Source: Salipaludibacillus sp. CUR1
GTDB taxonomy: Bacteria; Bacillota; Bacilli; Bacillales; Salisediminibacteriaceae
Direction of reading: 5' to 3'
DNA: 64,000 nt
NCBI RefSeq assembly: GCF_021028955.1
Contig: NZ_JAIWPE010000053.1
Location: 117,901 to 181,900 of the forward strand
In this document: positions 9,150 through 16,635 of the stretch, in pieces
Layout: each line of letters begins with the position of its first letter
How positions within the stretch are numbered: the stretch's first letter is position 1
Made by a program: the position numbers and the translations under genes
The notes under the pieces: model-generated
Told to the model about the DNA's origin: nothing
Databases searched by the model: none
The model's input: only the letters and a program-made list of their open reading frames with translations

Positions 9150-9938
9150 TTATTCATCAGTCCGCATAATGAAATCGAGCGAGGCCCGTTTATGGTCTCC
9201 GTAGTCTTCAAGTTTAGTCATGAGATCCGGCCTGACCCCTTCGGCCACATCGGTGTCAAGCCATTCATCCCCTTCGAAGAAGACCTGCGTAATCAACGTT
9301 TCATGTCCTTCTTTCTCAAACATGATATGCAAGTGGGCCGGCCGCATCGAATGCTGGTCCATGTAGGTGAGAAATTCACCGGTCGGCCCTTCAGTAGGAA
9401 TGGAATAAGGGAGAGGCACAATCGTTTTCACTTCAAAATCCCCATTATCATCTGTATATAAATGGCCTCTTAAATTATATTTGGGGGCATCGGAATCAAA
9501 CCCTGAATATTTCGCTGAATTGTCGTTATGCCAGATTTCAACTTTAGTATTAGCAAGCGGTTTTCCGTCTGTATTTTTCACATTGCCTTTGAAATAAAAG
9601 ACCTCACCTTCTTCATCCGGCCTCTGAGTCAGCACAGATGGCTGGCCCGGCACGCTTTCAATCAACGGACTTCCGTCAAGAAAATACGGCCCCAGAAGGG
9701 AAGGCTGCGTTCCCGGCTTATCTCTGTACATCGCATTCAGCACATGGGATTCAAAGAACACATCAGCGAACAAAGGAAGTTCACCTTTTCTTCCGAGCCT
9801 GTCCGCCCATTTCACAAAGTTCGTGTACTCTTCATGATTGAGCTTAGCTTCCTCCAGAAAACGCTGAATATGGGTAATAAACAGATTGAAAACTTCCTCG
9901 ACTCGTTCATTCTTTTTAGTTACTTGCTGCTGTTGCAT
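9150..9938 (-). CDS. catA: catechol 1,2-dioxygenase (intradiol)
   Basis: A 262-residue intradiol dioxygenase that opens catechol to cis,cis-muconate using non-haem Fe(III). It has the N-terminal helical dioxygenase_N region and a C-terminal beta sandwich. The four iron ligands can be seen: Tyr in AKYSGFD, Tyr in VPLPYSIP, and two His in RPAHLHI. The segment NLRGHLYTDDNGDF is also typical. AAGGAGG sits before the ATG. Hydroxyquinol 1,2-dioxygenase is a close relative and cannot be fully excluded, but the cycloisomerase and pca genes fit catechol. Confidence 0.92.
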   Translation of the reverse strand: MQQQQVTKKNERVEEVFNLFITHIQRFLEEAKLNHEEYTNFVKWADRLGRKGELPLFADVFFESHVLNAMYRDKPGTQPSLLGPYFLDGSPLIESVPGQPSVLTQRPDEEGEVFYFKGNVKNTDGKPLANTKVEIWHNDNSAKYSGFDSDAPKYNLRGHLYTDDNGDFEVKTIVPLPYSIPTEGPTGEFLTYMDQHSMRPAHLHIMFEKEGHETLITQVFFEGDEWLDTDVAEGVRPDLMTKLEDYGDHKRASLDFIMRTDE

Positions 9939-10020
9939 ATAAATTCCTCCTTGGATTTTAAGTTTTATTTTGGGGCCGCGGCATTTACACTGCGGCTGTT
10001 TGAGAGGGCAGAGCGGCGGC

Positions 10021-10040
10021 AGACACGATTGATCGTGTCT
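10021..10040. promoter_or_regulatory. 20 bp palindrome upstream of catA
   Basis: AGACACGAT and ATCGTGTCT are perfect 9 bp arms around TG, about 80 bp upstream of the catA ATG. It may be an operator, or a hairpin in the hpaB-catA message. There is no adjacent T run, so a simple terminator is unlikely. Confidence 0.5.
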
Positions 10041-10074
10041 TGAAACGCTACCTTCACATGTTAAAAAACAAGAC

Positions 10075-10197
10075 TTATATAATAGAAGTTTCTAAACAGC
10101 TTCTTCCGAGCAGTTGCCTTGCCTCTGTCAGTTTATTTGTTTTGAGGAGCTTTCTGATCAGGGTGGATGAAATAACCTCTCCTTTTTCACACGTCAT
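10075..10197 (-). pseudogene. Remnant of an FAD synthase (RibF-like) gene
   Basis: The short frame encodes about 40 residues including GEVISSTLIRKLLKTNK followed by EARQLLGRS. This matches the ISST-x-IR ... A-x-x-LLGR block that ends the nucleotidyltransferase domain of FAD synthases. The frame continues upstream without a match and hits a stop near 10233, and there is no good ribosome binding site. It lies between the FAD-dependent monooxygenase gene and catA on the same strand. I read it as the decayed tail of a pathway-linked FAD synthase gene; the family call comes from recognising a short motif. Confidence 0.5.
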
Positions 10198-10281
10198 AAG
10201 TTCCCAAAGTAATGACGGAAGAGTTTAATCTAAGTGTGCAGTCGGGCCATACTTGCATCGGGTATTCCTACTCATGGTGTG

Positions 10282-11829
10282 TTACACGTTATTTTTAAAA
10301 AAGTTCACGTCGTCCGGGTTCATCCAGGTTTTATTCACCCAGCCATCGAGATCATAGTCAGCCATGCATTGTTCCGCAAAATTAATGTAAGCCTGCGCAT
10401 CTCCTGAATTTCTGGCGGCCGTTAAGTTTTCGAGCCGGATGTTTTCGTGGTTGCCCGAATAGTTTCGTTCATATAATTCATGGCGCCCGCCGTACTCGGT
10501 ACCGACCACTTCCCAGAGCATTTTAATGAGTTTGATTTTTTCCTCAGAGGTGACGCCGTTCGAACCACGGTACAGCCGGTCGATGAGCGGCCTGAGTTCA
10601 GAGTTCTTGAAATCCGCCGAGCTTGACGGCTGGACAATTAAATTTCCGGCGACGACGTTTTCAATAATCTTTTTAATATTGGACCAGCCTTCCGACATAA
10701 ACACACGGTATGAGAGGCCGTAATTCAAATTAGGGAGGACAGTGCCGTTCCTTCCGGGATCCGGGTTCATGGCCATCGCATCGCTTATGGCCCAGAACAT
10801 GTTCCGCCAGGCCAGTACTTCGCCGACATTTGCCTGCACGCCGCGGAATTCGTCGGTGCCGTTCGTTTCAACCGCCTTAATGAGCAACCCTGAAATAAAA
10901 TCCAGTTTGACTGCGAGACGGGTCACCCCGTGAAACGTGAAGCGGTGGAGAAAGCCGCTTTCAGGGAAAAAGCTGTTGGCCTTTTCAACGTCTTTATAAA
11001 TAAGTATGTTTTCCCAAGGAATTAACGCCCGGTCAAAGATCAGAACAGCGTCGTTTTCGTCGAAACGGCTGCTGAGCGGGTAATCGAACGGGCTTCCCAT
11101 AACGGCGGCCTGCATTTCATAGGACTGCCGGCAGATCAGTTTCACACCCGGCGTGTCCATCGGTGCGACAAAAACGAGGGCCATTTCTTCAGAACCTACC
11201 GGGACCGCTCCGTAGTGCGCAACAAAGTTATAGTGGGTGAGGGCTGAGCCTGTCGCGACCATTTTCGCTCCGCTCACAATGACTCCTTCATCTGTCTCTT
11301 CTTCGGCACGGACGAACACATCACGGACGGCTTCCATCGGTTTGTTCCTATCGACAGGCGGATTAATAATCGCATGGTTAAAATACCAGTTTCGTTCCTG
11401 CGCTTCTTTATACCAGAACTTCGCGTTATCTTCATATGGGGCGTAATAGTCCGGATCGGCGCCTAACGTCGCGAGAAAAGCCGCTTTGTAGTCGGGGGAC
11501 CGTCCCATCTGCCCGTAAGTAATTTTTGCCCATTCAGCGATCGCGTCACGTGAACCGAGAAGATCTTCTTTCGATTGATCGAACTGGAAAAATTTCTGAG
11601 TGTAGCCGCCATTGCCGGTGTCAGTCTGCGTTGTCAGTTTGTCTTTCGTTTTATCATCGTGCAGCGCATCGTAGAGAGTGGCAATCGACCTGGCAGAGTT
11701 GCGAAAAGCGGGGTGGGTGGTGACATCTTTGACTCTTTCTCCGTTAATCCAGACTTCCCGGTTGTCCTTTAAACTTTCCAAATACTCTTCCCCTGTTAAA
11801 GGCCGCTGTGTTTTTTGTTCCGTGATCAT
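10282..11829 (-). CDS. FADH2-dependent phenol/4-hydroxyphenylacetate monooxygenase, large component
   Basis: A 515-residue HpaB/PheA-family flavin monooxygenase that ortho-hydroxylates a phenol using FADH2 supplied by a separate reductase. N-terminal PLTGEEYLESLKDNREVW, central SGAKMVATGSALTHYNFVAHYG, and RFDENDAVLIFDRALIPWENI are family landmarks. The ATG at 11829 (MITEQKT) follows GGAGGAGG; 28 in-frame codons upstream overlap the operator region and are not used. It is the first gene of the aromatic operon. Because catechol ortho-cleavage genes follow, phenol to catechol is the likely reaction, as for bacillus PheA enzymes. No HpaC-type flavin reductase is in the window. Confidence 0.85.
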   Translation of the reverse strand: MITEQKTQRPLTGEEYLESLKDNREVWINGERVKDVTTHPAFRNSARSIATLYDALHDDKTKDKLTTQTDTGNGGYTQKFFQFDQSKEDLLGSRDAIAEWAKITYGQMGRSPDYKAAFLATLGADPDYYAPYEDNAKFWYKEAQERNWYFNHAIINPPVDRNKPMEAVRDVFVRAEEETDEGVIVSGAKMVATGSALTHYNFVAHYGAVPVGSEEMALVFVAPMDTPGVKLICRQSYEMQAAVMGSPFDYPLSSRFDENDAVLIFDRALIPWENILIYKDVEKANSFFPESGFLHRFTFHGVTRLAVKLDFISGLLIKAVETNGTDEFRGVQANVGEVLAWRNMFWAISDAMAMNPDPGRNGTVLPNLNYGLSYRVFMSEGWSNIKKIIENVVAGNLIVQPSSSADFKNSELRPLIDRLYRGSNGVTSEEKIKLIKMLWEVVGTEYGGRHELYERNYSGNHENIRLENLTAARNSGDAQAYINFAEQCMADYDLDGWVNKTWMNPDDVNFFKNNV

Positions 11830-11850
11830 GAAAAGTACCTCCTCCTTAAT

Positions 11851-11886
11851 AATGAAGATTATTGAAGCGCTTTCAATATCTTCATT
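11851..11886. promoter_or_regulatory. 36 bp near-perfect palindrome with cre-like centre
   Basis: Arms AATGAAGAT-T-ATTGAA and TTCAAT-ATCTTCATT pair over 15 positions with one bulged T. The core reads TGAAAGCGCTTCAA on the minus strand, one mismatch from the CcpA cre consensus TGWAARCGYTWNCW. It sits between the promoter and ribosome binding site of the monooxygenase gene, where a repressor or CcpA would block elongation, or where the RNA would form a hairpin. Confidence 0.55.
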
Positions 11887-11890
11887 ATTT

Positions 11891-11919
11891 AATAAATGTG
11901 CCAATATTTGCACTGTAAA
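11891..11919 (-). promoter_or_regulatory. Probable promoter of the aromatic operon with internal palindrome
   Basis: On the minus strand TTTACA (11914-11919) and TTTATT (11891-11896) are separated by 17 bp. The spacer holds the 16 bp near-palindrome GTGCAAATATTGGCAC (11898-11913), a candidate operator for the pathway regulator. Confidence 0.45.
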
Positions 11920-12139
11920 AAGGTAGTAAATATCCGTAATCTTCTTTCACTTTTTGCGGTTTTTATAGTGAACAGCCGGTTTTTGAAGGAGTAACCGGTA
12001 ATTTAGGGAGTTTTCATTAAACATGAGTCGAACTCTCAGGGCATTGAGGGAGCGGTTCTTGTGCGTAGCCGCCGGCCGGAATAAGAACCTTTTCGCCTCC
12101 ATAAGCTAAACCTACTCGACACGGAAGGAGGTATTTTTG

Positions 12140-12295
12140 TTGAGCAAAAAAGATAAAAATCAATTAAATAAGCATAAAGAAAAGAAATTTGAGGGTGCCG
12201 ACAGACGGGAAACCTGCAGAGACACCGAAGCATCTGAAGAATTTGACTACAGAGCAGAATTCAATTTTGACCGACGGATGAATGATGAAGATTAG
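12140..12295 (+). CDS. Small charged protein, unknown function
   Basis: A 51-residue hydrophilic protein (starts MSKKDKNQLNKHKEKK, ends FNFDRRMNDED) with a basic N-terminal half and acidic C-terminal half. The TTG start at 12140 is set by GGAAGGAGG ending 8 bases upstream; a TTG one codon earlier is possible. A strong hairpin follows. I do not recognise the family. The stretch 11930-12139 before it holds only an inverted pair GGTTCTT/AAGAACC (12052-12090). Confidence 0.6.
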   Translation: MSKKDKNQLNKHKEKKFEGADRRETCRDTEASEEFDYRAEFNFDRRMNDED

Positions 12296-12310
12296 AAGGA
12301 GGTTTATAGA

Positions 12311-12341
12311 GATCCATGCCGGGATTATGCCGGCATGGATC
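12311..12341 (+). terminator. Stem-loop terminator
   Basis: Perfect 12 bp arms GATCCATGCCGG and CCGGCATGGATC are followed by a weak ATTTGT tail, right after the small gene at 12140. Confidence 0.6.
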
Positions 12342-12496
12342 ATTTGTCGTGTTAACGGCCTTTTTTAGCGGTTTTTATATCTTTTGGTGGTATTTCTTTT
12401 CTTTTTTTATATGCTAAAAGCTAAGTTAATGGTTTTTAATCATAGGATGCAGTTTTAAGAGAGGAAAAGGGATTTTTTAACCGTAAACATGGTTCA

Positions 12497-12559
12497 ATCA
12501 GCGAAAAATCAAATCAATCAGCGATTTTATCCATTCAATCAGTTTATTTGAATGATTAT
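12497..12559. repeat. Short array of degenerate 20-21 bp ATCAGCG repeats
   Basis: Three units of 20-21 bp each start ATCAG: one with GCGAAAAATCAAATCA, one with GCGATTTTATCC, and one ending ATTTGAAT. The order and content match the last three units of the array at 25420-25565. It lies in a 600 bp non-coding stretch (12296-12895). Confidence 0.7.
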
Positions 12560-12642
12560 AAATAAGCAGATGGACTTCCTATTAAATAAAAAATATTGAA
12601 ACAATTCAATAAGTTATCCGTAAGTAAGAAAGGTTTACGCTA

Positions 12643-12813
12643 ATGATGGAGATTCAAAATCACACCAACCAATAAATTTACTGTTTTTGTGCTGGCGGTT
12701 TGTGTGCAATGATCGTCTATGCCATGATTCTTACCCTCGTGAATCAGAACGAACTGCGATTGCCATTTACACTTTTAACCGTTCAGGTTATTTTGCTGGG
12801 CGGAGCTCTCTAA
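12643..12813 (+). pseudogene. Possible decayed small membrane-protein gene
   Basis: After ATGATGGAG there is a short frame that stops at 12673. The neighbouring frame reads TPTNKFTVFVLAVCV, and then a third stretch reads MIVYAMILTLVNQNELRLPF and LLTVQVILLGGAL before a stop. Together these look like one two-helix membrane protein broken by a stop and a frameshift. No family is recognised, so this is a weak call. Confidence 0.25.
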
Positions 12814-12895
12814 GCGATTAACTGCCGTATTAAAATTTGGAAAAATAGCGGGCACATTAACTGTATTTTCCGAGATAATTGGAAGGAGGTGACCT

Positions 12896-13318
12896 ATCAT
12901 CCCGGTCAAAAAAGCTTACGGCTATGTCACTCGTGTAAAAGACGGCCGCGTACAGGTATTAGTTTTTCAGCATCCTGTCCCGGAAGCGGGCGTTCAAATA
13001 CCGAAAGGCACGGTGGAAACTGAAGAGGCTCCTGATGAGGGAGTGATAAGGGAAATGAAAGAGGAAACAGGATTAAATGACGTTCATCTAAACCATTTAC
13101 TAGCCGAAGATCTTTGGAAAAATAATGATGGAGCGGTTCATCACAGGTATTTTTATAAACTTACTGTGTCAGATGCTCCGGATGAATGGGTGTGGAACCC
13201 AGCCGGAGGTGGAGAAGAAGAAGGATTAACATTTCGCTTCTTTTGGATTTCGGCGGCAGAGGAAAGGGGACTTATAAGAGGGCATGGCGACTATTTGCAT
13301 TTAATATTTTCACATTAA
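12896..13318 (+). CDS. NUDIX hydrolase with apparent ATC start
   Basis: A roughly 140-residue NUDIX hydrolase. The NUDIX box is complete: G-x5-E-x7-REMKEETGL in the GTVETEEAPDEGV... segment. The homologous frame begins IPVKKAYGYVTRVKDG, upstream of the first GTG (13013), which lies inside the NUDIX box and cannot be the start. AAGGAGGTGA, a full anti-SD match, lies 4-7 bases before ATC ATC at 12896-12901, and an in-frame TGA lies just before it. The gene therefore seems to start at a rare ATC codon, or its ATG has been mutated. It would hydrolyse a nucleoside-diphosphate-linked substrate, which is unknown. Confidence 0.75.
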   Translation: MIPVKKAYGYVTRVKDGRVQVLVFQHPVPEAGVQIPKGTVETEEAPDEGVIREMKEETGLNDVHLNHLLAEDLWKNNDGAVHHRYFYKLTVSDAPDEWVWNPAGGGEEEGLTFRFFWISAAEERGLIRGHGDYLHLIFSH

Positions 13319-13348
13319 CCGTTAGGTCGAGAAAGGTGATCAGAAAAA

Positions 13349-13654
13349 ATGGATTTTATTTTTTTAGGATTAGGAATCGCAGCAGCAGGCTACTTTATCG
13401 GGCGCGGGCTCGAGAACTTTAAAAACCCGGATGCCACACACTCTTTGGGAAAAATGTGGGATGAGCAGGCTGAAGACGGATTCAGCAACTATTTAATTCC
13501 CGAAAAAAAGGTTCACCACTATATTGGTTTATCGAAAGAAGATGCTAGAGCACTTATTAATGAGTTTCCCGATATTCCGCATGTGAAGGTCAATGGAAAA
13601 GTGTATTACCATAGGCAAAAACTCCGCCAGTGGCTCGGGGAAAAAGGAAGCTGA
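13349..13654 (+). CDS. Small protein with N-terminal membrane helix and excisionase-like C-terminus
   Basis: A 101-residue protein. Residues 1-20 form a glycine/alanine-rich membrane helix (FIFLGLGIAAAGYFIGRGL). The C-terminal half, from YIGLSKEDARALINEFPD to KVYYHRQKLRQWL, resembles the winged-helix excisionase/MerR-like fold in which a helix-turn-helix is followed by a short strand and a helix. GAAAGGTGATC precedes the ATG. The combination of membrane helix and DNA-binding-like fold is unusual. Function is unknown. Confidence 0.7.
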   Translation: MDFIFLGLGIAAAGYFIGRGLENFKNPDATHSLGKMWDEQAEDGFSNYLIPEKKVHHYIGLSKEDARALINEFPDIPHVKVNGKVYYHRQKLRQWLGEKGS

Positions 13655-13688
13655 TCATTTAAGAGAGCGGCTTCTTAGGAGGTATTCT

Positions 13689-14432
13689 ATGACTGTTTTC
13701 GACGCGCATTTACATATCATCGATCAGAGGTTTCCCTTAATACCTAACGAAGGGTATGTGCCTGATTATTTTTCCTGCGATGATTACTTACAGAAGACCG
13801 GCCCGCTCAATGTGATGGGCGGAGCTGTCGTGTCAGGCTCCTTTCAGGGCTTTGACCAGTCTTATTTGATTAACGCTTTAAAAACCCTCGGTGAAAACTT
13901 TTTCGGGGTGACACAGCTTCCGTCTGATATACCGGATGAAGAGATCATGAGACTTAATGATGCAGGAATTAGAGCCGTCCGTTTTAATGTGAACCGGGGC
14001 GGCTCTGAAGATACTTCCCGGTTGAATGATTTTGCAAAAAGAATTTATGACCTCGCCAATTGGCATACGGAATTGTATATTAACTCGATTCACTTGCCTG
14101 CTCTCAGGCCGGTTATTGAAAATCTGCCTGCGGTGTCGATCGACCACCTCGGCTTATCCAAGGAAGGGTTTGACACTCTTTTATCACTCGCGGAAAAAGG
14201 GGTGAAAGTCAAGGCAACTGGCTTTGGACGGATTGATTTCGAGCCGGGGAAGGCAATTAAACGTATTTATTCTGTTAATCCGGACGCTCTCATGTTTGGA
14301 ACCGATCTTCCTTCGACCAGGGCCGCCAGACCGTTTCGACTGTCTGATGTGGCTGTTATTACTGAGGCTCTTAGTGAAAAGGAGGCCGAAAAGGTTTTAT
14401 ATGAGAATGCACTTAACTGGTATAGAAAATAG
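13689..14432 (+). CDS. Amidohydrolase-2 family TIM-barrel hydrolase
   Basis: A 247-residue metal-dependent hydrolase of the amidohydrolase_2 group. It opens with the metal-binding DAHLHIID, has INSIHLPAL and SIDHLGLS in the middle, and ends with LMFGTDLPSTR, the conserved Asp region. The ATG at 13689 follows TTAGGAGG and gives the canonical MTVFDAHLH start; 32 in-frame codons upstream belong to the previous gene's 3' end. Relatives act on lactones, dicarboxylates or decarboxylate aromatic acids. A link with the aromatic operon 2 kb away is possible but unproven. Confidence 0.82.
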   Translation: MTVFDAHLHIIDQRFPLIPNEGYVPDYFSCDDYLQKTGPLNVMGGAVVSGSFQGFDQSYLINALKTLGENFFGVTQLPSDIPDEEIMRLNDAGIRAVRFNVNRGGSEDTSRLNDFAKRIYDLANWHTELYINSIHLPALRPVIENLPAVSIDHLGLSKEGFDTLLSLAEKGVKVKATGFGRIDFEPGKAIKRIYSVNPDALMFGTDLPSTRAARPFRLSDVAVITEALSEKEAEKVLYENALNWYRK

Positions 14433-14474
14433 CGAAGGTCTTTAAGGTCTATCGAAAAATCAGGGGGGATGGGA

Positions 14475-14951
14475 ATGAAGGGTAATCGGAAAAGTCTGAA
14501 TAGAAGACTTGTTTATTTATTTACAGGAGAATTGTCCGCCATCCTCGTTTTTACCTTTTTATTTTTCTATTTTTCTTTTAATACAGAGCAAAGTTACTCA
14601 CTGTTCCTGGCATTTTTCATATTACTATTTATATTACTGCAGGCAAGCGCCTACTGGTTGATTAAATGGAAACACCTGAGAACTCATCGGCCATTTCCAG
14701 CTTATTTTTCAAACCTGCTGCGCTCGTTTAAAAAAATTAATTTATTGCTTTTAAGTATAGTTCCGGTAACTATATTTATTGACCTCATGTCTGAACCTTC
14801 TCTTACATTTAGACTATTTTCCGTTATGATGCTGATCTACGGCTTTGCAATCATTGAGTATATTAACTACTTTCATATCCAGTTAACTAACTATAAAAAT
14901 GGAAGGTGGAAAAAGGCTTCTATTGCTAAAGAAATAAGTAAAGAGAAATAG
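14475..14951 (+). CDS. Membrane protein of unknown function, four helices
   Basis: A 158-residue integral membrane protein with about four hydrophobic segments (roughly residues 14-33, 39-59, 86-103 and 112-132) and a basic C-terminal tail. The ATG at 14475 is preferred because AGGGGGG ends 6 bases before it; the ATG at 14469 abuts that site. I do not recognise the family. It is convergent with the flavodoxin gene. Confidence 0.65.
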   Translation: MKGNRKSLNRRLVYLFTGELSAILVFTFLFFYFSFNTEQSYSLFLAFFILLFILLQASAYWLIKWKHLRTHRPFPAYFSNLLRSFKKINLLLLSIVPVTIFIDLMSEPSLTFRLFSVMMLIYGFAIIEYINYFHIQLTNYKNGRWKKASIAKEISKEK

Positions 14952-14974
14952 CTTTTATAACCGGCAATCCTGGT

Positions 14975-15006
14975 ATAAAAAAAGGGGGCCTGAAAGTCCA
15001 GCCCCT
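14975..15006 (-). terminator. Terminator of the flavodoxin operon
   Basis: On the minus strand GGGGCTGGA pairs with the CAGGCCCCC side of the stem and is followed by seven T. Confidence 0.85.
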
Positions 15007-15028
15007 AAATAAAAAATTTCAAACTAAT

Positions 15029-15493
15029 TCACAAACTGACTTCTTTTTCATTTTTAGCTATTCTGGCAAAATCGGCTCCGAACTGTACTGATTTGTCTGC
15101 GTCTTCACCTTCAGGGAAACTTTCTACTTTCAGACTTTCGAGAGGTAATTGTCCGCCTTGTTCTTTAATTACTTTTTCTAATAAATCGACTGCACCGCAG
15201 AAGATTTCGTAAGCGTGGTCTCCGGTGCCGAAAACAGCAAAAGTTTTACCAGTTAAATCTGCACTTTCCATATCATCGTAAAGTTCTAAACTTTCATCAG
15301 GTAATTCTCCGTCTCCCCAAGTATATACACCAAACAGGCAATAATCGTACTCTTCCAAGGTATCAATATCTACCTCTGTCACCTCTTTTTTATCCACTGT
15401 CACACCTTCTGATTCCAGTCCTCTTTCTACTAAGTCTGCCATTTCCTCAGTATTCCCTGTCATACTGGCATAAACTAATAATACTTTACTCAT
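15029..15493 (-). CDS. Flavodoxin
   Basis: A 154-residue short-chain flavodoxin, an FMN electron carrier that replaces ferredoxin under iron limitation. The phosphate loop is YASMTGNTEEMA, the FMN-stacking loops are FGVYTWGDGELP and FGTGDHAYEIFCGA. The ATG at 15493 is chosen because GGAGGG lies 7 bases upstream; an ATG two codons earlier is too close. It follows the propeller gene by 15 bp and shares its Fur-controlled promoter, so expression should rise when iron is scarce. Acidic composition is normal for flavodoxin. Confidence 0.93.
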   Translation of the reverse strand: MSKVLLVYASMTGNTEEMADLVERGLESEGVTVDKKEVTEVDIDTLEEYDYCLFGVYTWGDGELPDESLELYDDMESADLTGKTFAVFGTGDHAYEIFCGAVDLLEKVIKEQGGQLPLESLKVESFPEGEDADKSVQFGADFARIAKNEKEVSL

Positions 15494-15508
15494 GTGCATT
15501 CCCTCCGT

Positions 15509-16417
15509 TTACTGAAGTATAAGCTGGTTCTGCTCTGAATTGGATAATAGTGACCCATACAATCCAGCAACAAAAAAATCACTCTGCAAATTAGATATTC
15601 GCCACCCGTGGCCATGGACGCGGGCACAGGTGACAAGCATTTTTTCTTCTAAGTATATCCGGTAAACTTTTCCTATTCCGTCAGCATCCTGAGAGGAACT
15701 TGCAAAAATATAGCCGTTGTTTTCACATAAATGTAAATAGCATCGTTCCTGTTTCTCGGTTTCGCATGTTTCCCATAAATAGTTCTTTCCGTATGAGCCT
15801 TCAGTCTGGCAAAAATCAATAGACCCCTTGCTGCCAGAGCATGTGCCTGTAGCGGTTACTAAGTAATTATCATATTTCAGAATAGAGGCTATCATTCTCG
15901 TCTCTTTTTTTATTCTGATTGTTTCCAGGCGTTCTAAGTCAATTTTCCATAAGCCGCCGGAATGAGAGTGGATTTTCGTTCCGGCATATATTGTTTTTCC
16001 ATCTAATAATAGTGAACGGATAGAAGGCTTTTGATCATTTAAACTGTGAAAAGGACGTATCGTTCGCCAGGTTTCTCCGAAGTCATAAGATATGAATATC
16101 ACGTGGTTGCCGTGTGTGACGACCGTCCCGTTTCTATCAGCTGAAAGACTCCATATAGAACTAAGAGTAGGTAACGTAGATGTTTTCCAAGTTTGACCGT
16201 AATCGTGACTTCTAACAAAGGTTCCGTGATCACCAACGCCAAGCAATATGTTCTCAATGGAGATAAGGTCTAAGAGCCGTTGGTTGATCGTAGTAAGACA
16301 TTTTTCTGATCCCTTTTTATCGATAAACGATATAGCCCCATCTTTTGCAAAAAAATAGTCGCCTCTTATAGATTTAGTTACTGCTGTCGCTCCAGGAAAG
16401 ATATGTGACCCAGTCAT
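15509..16417 (-). CDS. BNR/Asp-box beta-propeller protein under Fur control
   Basis: A 302-residue protein with at least two Asp-box signatures, SHDYGQTWKT (about residue 90) and SYDFGETWRT (about residue 130), and repeated hydrophobic strands, pointing to a beta-propeller. No signal peptide is seen after the chosen ATG at 16417 (MTGSHIF), which follows AGGGGG; longer starts overlap the Fur box. It lacks catalytic sialidase residues that I can identify. Cotranscription with flavodoxin and two Fur boxes suggest an iron-starvation role. The function is not known. Confidence 0.7.
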   Translation of the reverse strand: MTGSHIFPGATAVTKSIRGDYFFAKDGAISFIDKKGSEKCLTTINQRLLDLISIENILLGVGDHGTFVRSHDYGQTWKTSTLPTLSSIWSLSADRNGTVVTHGNHVIFISYDFGETWRTIRPFHSLNDQKPSIRSLLLDGKTIYAGTKIHSHSGGLWKIDLERLETIRIKKETRMIASILKYDNYLVTATGTCSGSKGSIDFCQTEGSYGKNYLWETCETEKQERCYLHLCENNGYIFASSSQDADGIGKVYRIYLEEKMLVTCARVHGHGWRISNLQSDFFVAGLYGSLLSNSEQNQLILQ

Positions 16418-16448
16418 GTAAGACCCCCTATACATGTAAAATGCCAAT

Positions 16449-16463
16449 TGATAACAATTATCA
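16449..16463. promoter_or_regulatory. Fur box 1
   Basis: TGATAACAATTATCA matches the 7-1-7 Fur consensus (TGATAAT-N-ATTATCA) with one mismatch. It lies between the -10 and the start codon. Confidence 0.85.
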
Positions 16464-16474
16464 TTCTCAATTAA

Positions 16475-16503
16475 ACTATAATCTTATTGAGAACCATTGT
16501 CAA
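16475..16503 (-). promoter_or_regulatory. SigA promoter of the propeller-flavodoxin operon
   Basis: On the minus strand TTGACA (16498-16503), 17 bp, TATAGT (16475-16480). Confidence 0.85.
16488..16502. promoter_or_regulatory. Fur box 2 overlapping the -35
   Basis: TGAGAACCATTGTCA matches 11 of the 14 Fur arm positions and covers the -35 element. Confidence 0.6.
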
Positions 16504-16569
16504 TTAGATTTTTATATTTTTCAGAAACCAAATCGCCTAGTGGATTGTATGTGTGTTTTAAAAAACAGG

Positions 16570-16616
16570 GTATTCGCCCAGAACCATTACGTGGCTCATC
16601 GCTATAATACTAATAT
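16570..16616 (+). promoter_or_regulatory. Repeated promoter module, copy 1
   Basis: GTATTCGCCCAGAACC is followed 17 bp later by TATAAT and then ACTAATATGTC. The same pair of boxes recurs before the next two genes. TATAAT is a normal -10, but the -35 position holds AGAACC, unlike TTGACA. Confidence 0.7.
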
Positions 16617-16635
16617 GTCTTGATGAGGAGGAATA

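Noticed and set aside
11887..11911. Sigma-54 promoter for the aromatic operon (TTGGCAC on the minus strand)
   Set aside because: There is a -24-like TTGGCAC but no GC at the -12 position, and the candidate regulator lacks the AAA+ domain needed with sigma-54.
11830..11913. N-terminal extension of the monooxygenase (28 codons)
   Set aside because: It overlaps the operator palindromes and promoter, and the ATG at 11829 has a perfect ribosome site and the family start.
13593..13688. Longer start for the amidohydrolase
   Set aside because: It overlaps the previous gene and lacks a ribosome site; the ATG at 13689 has TTAGGAGG and starts at the conserved motif.
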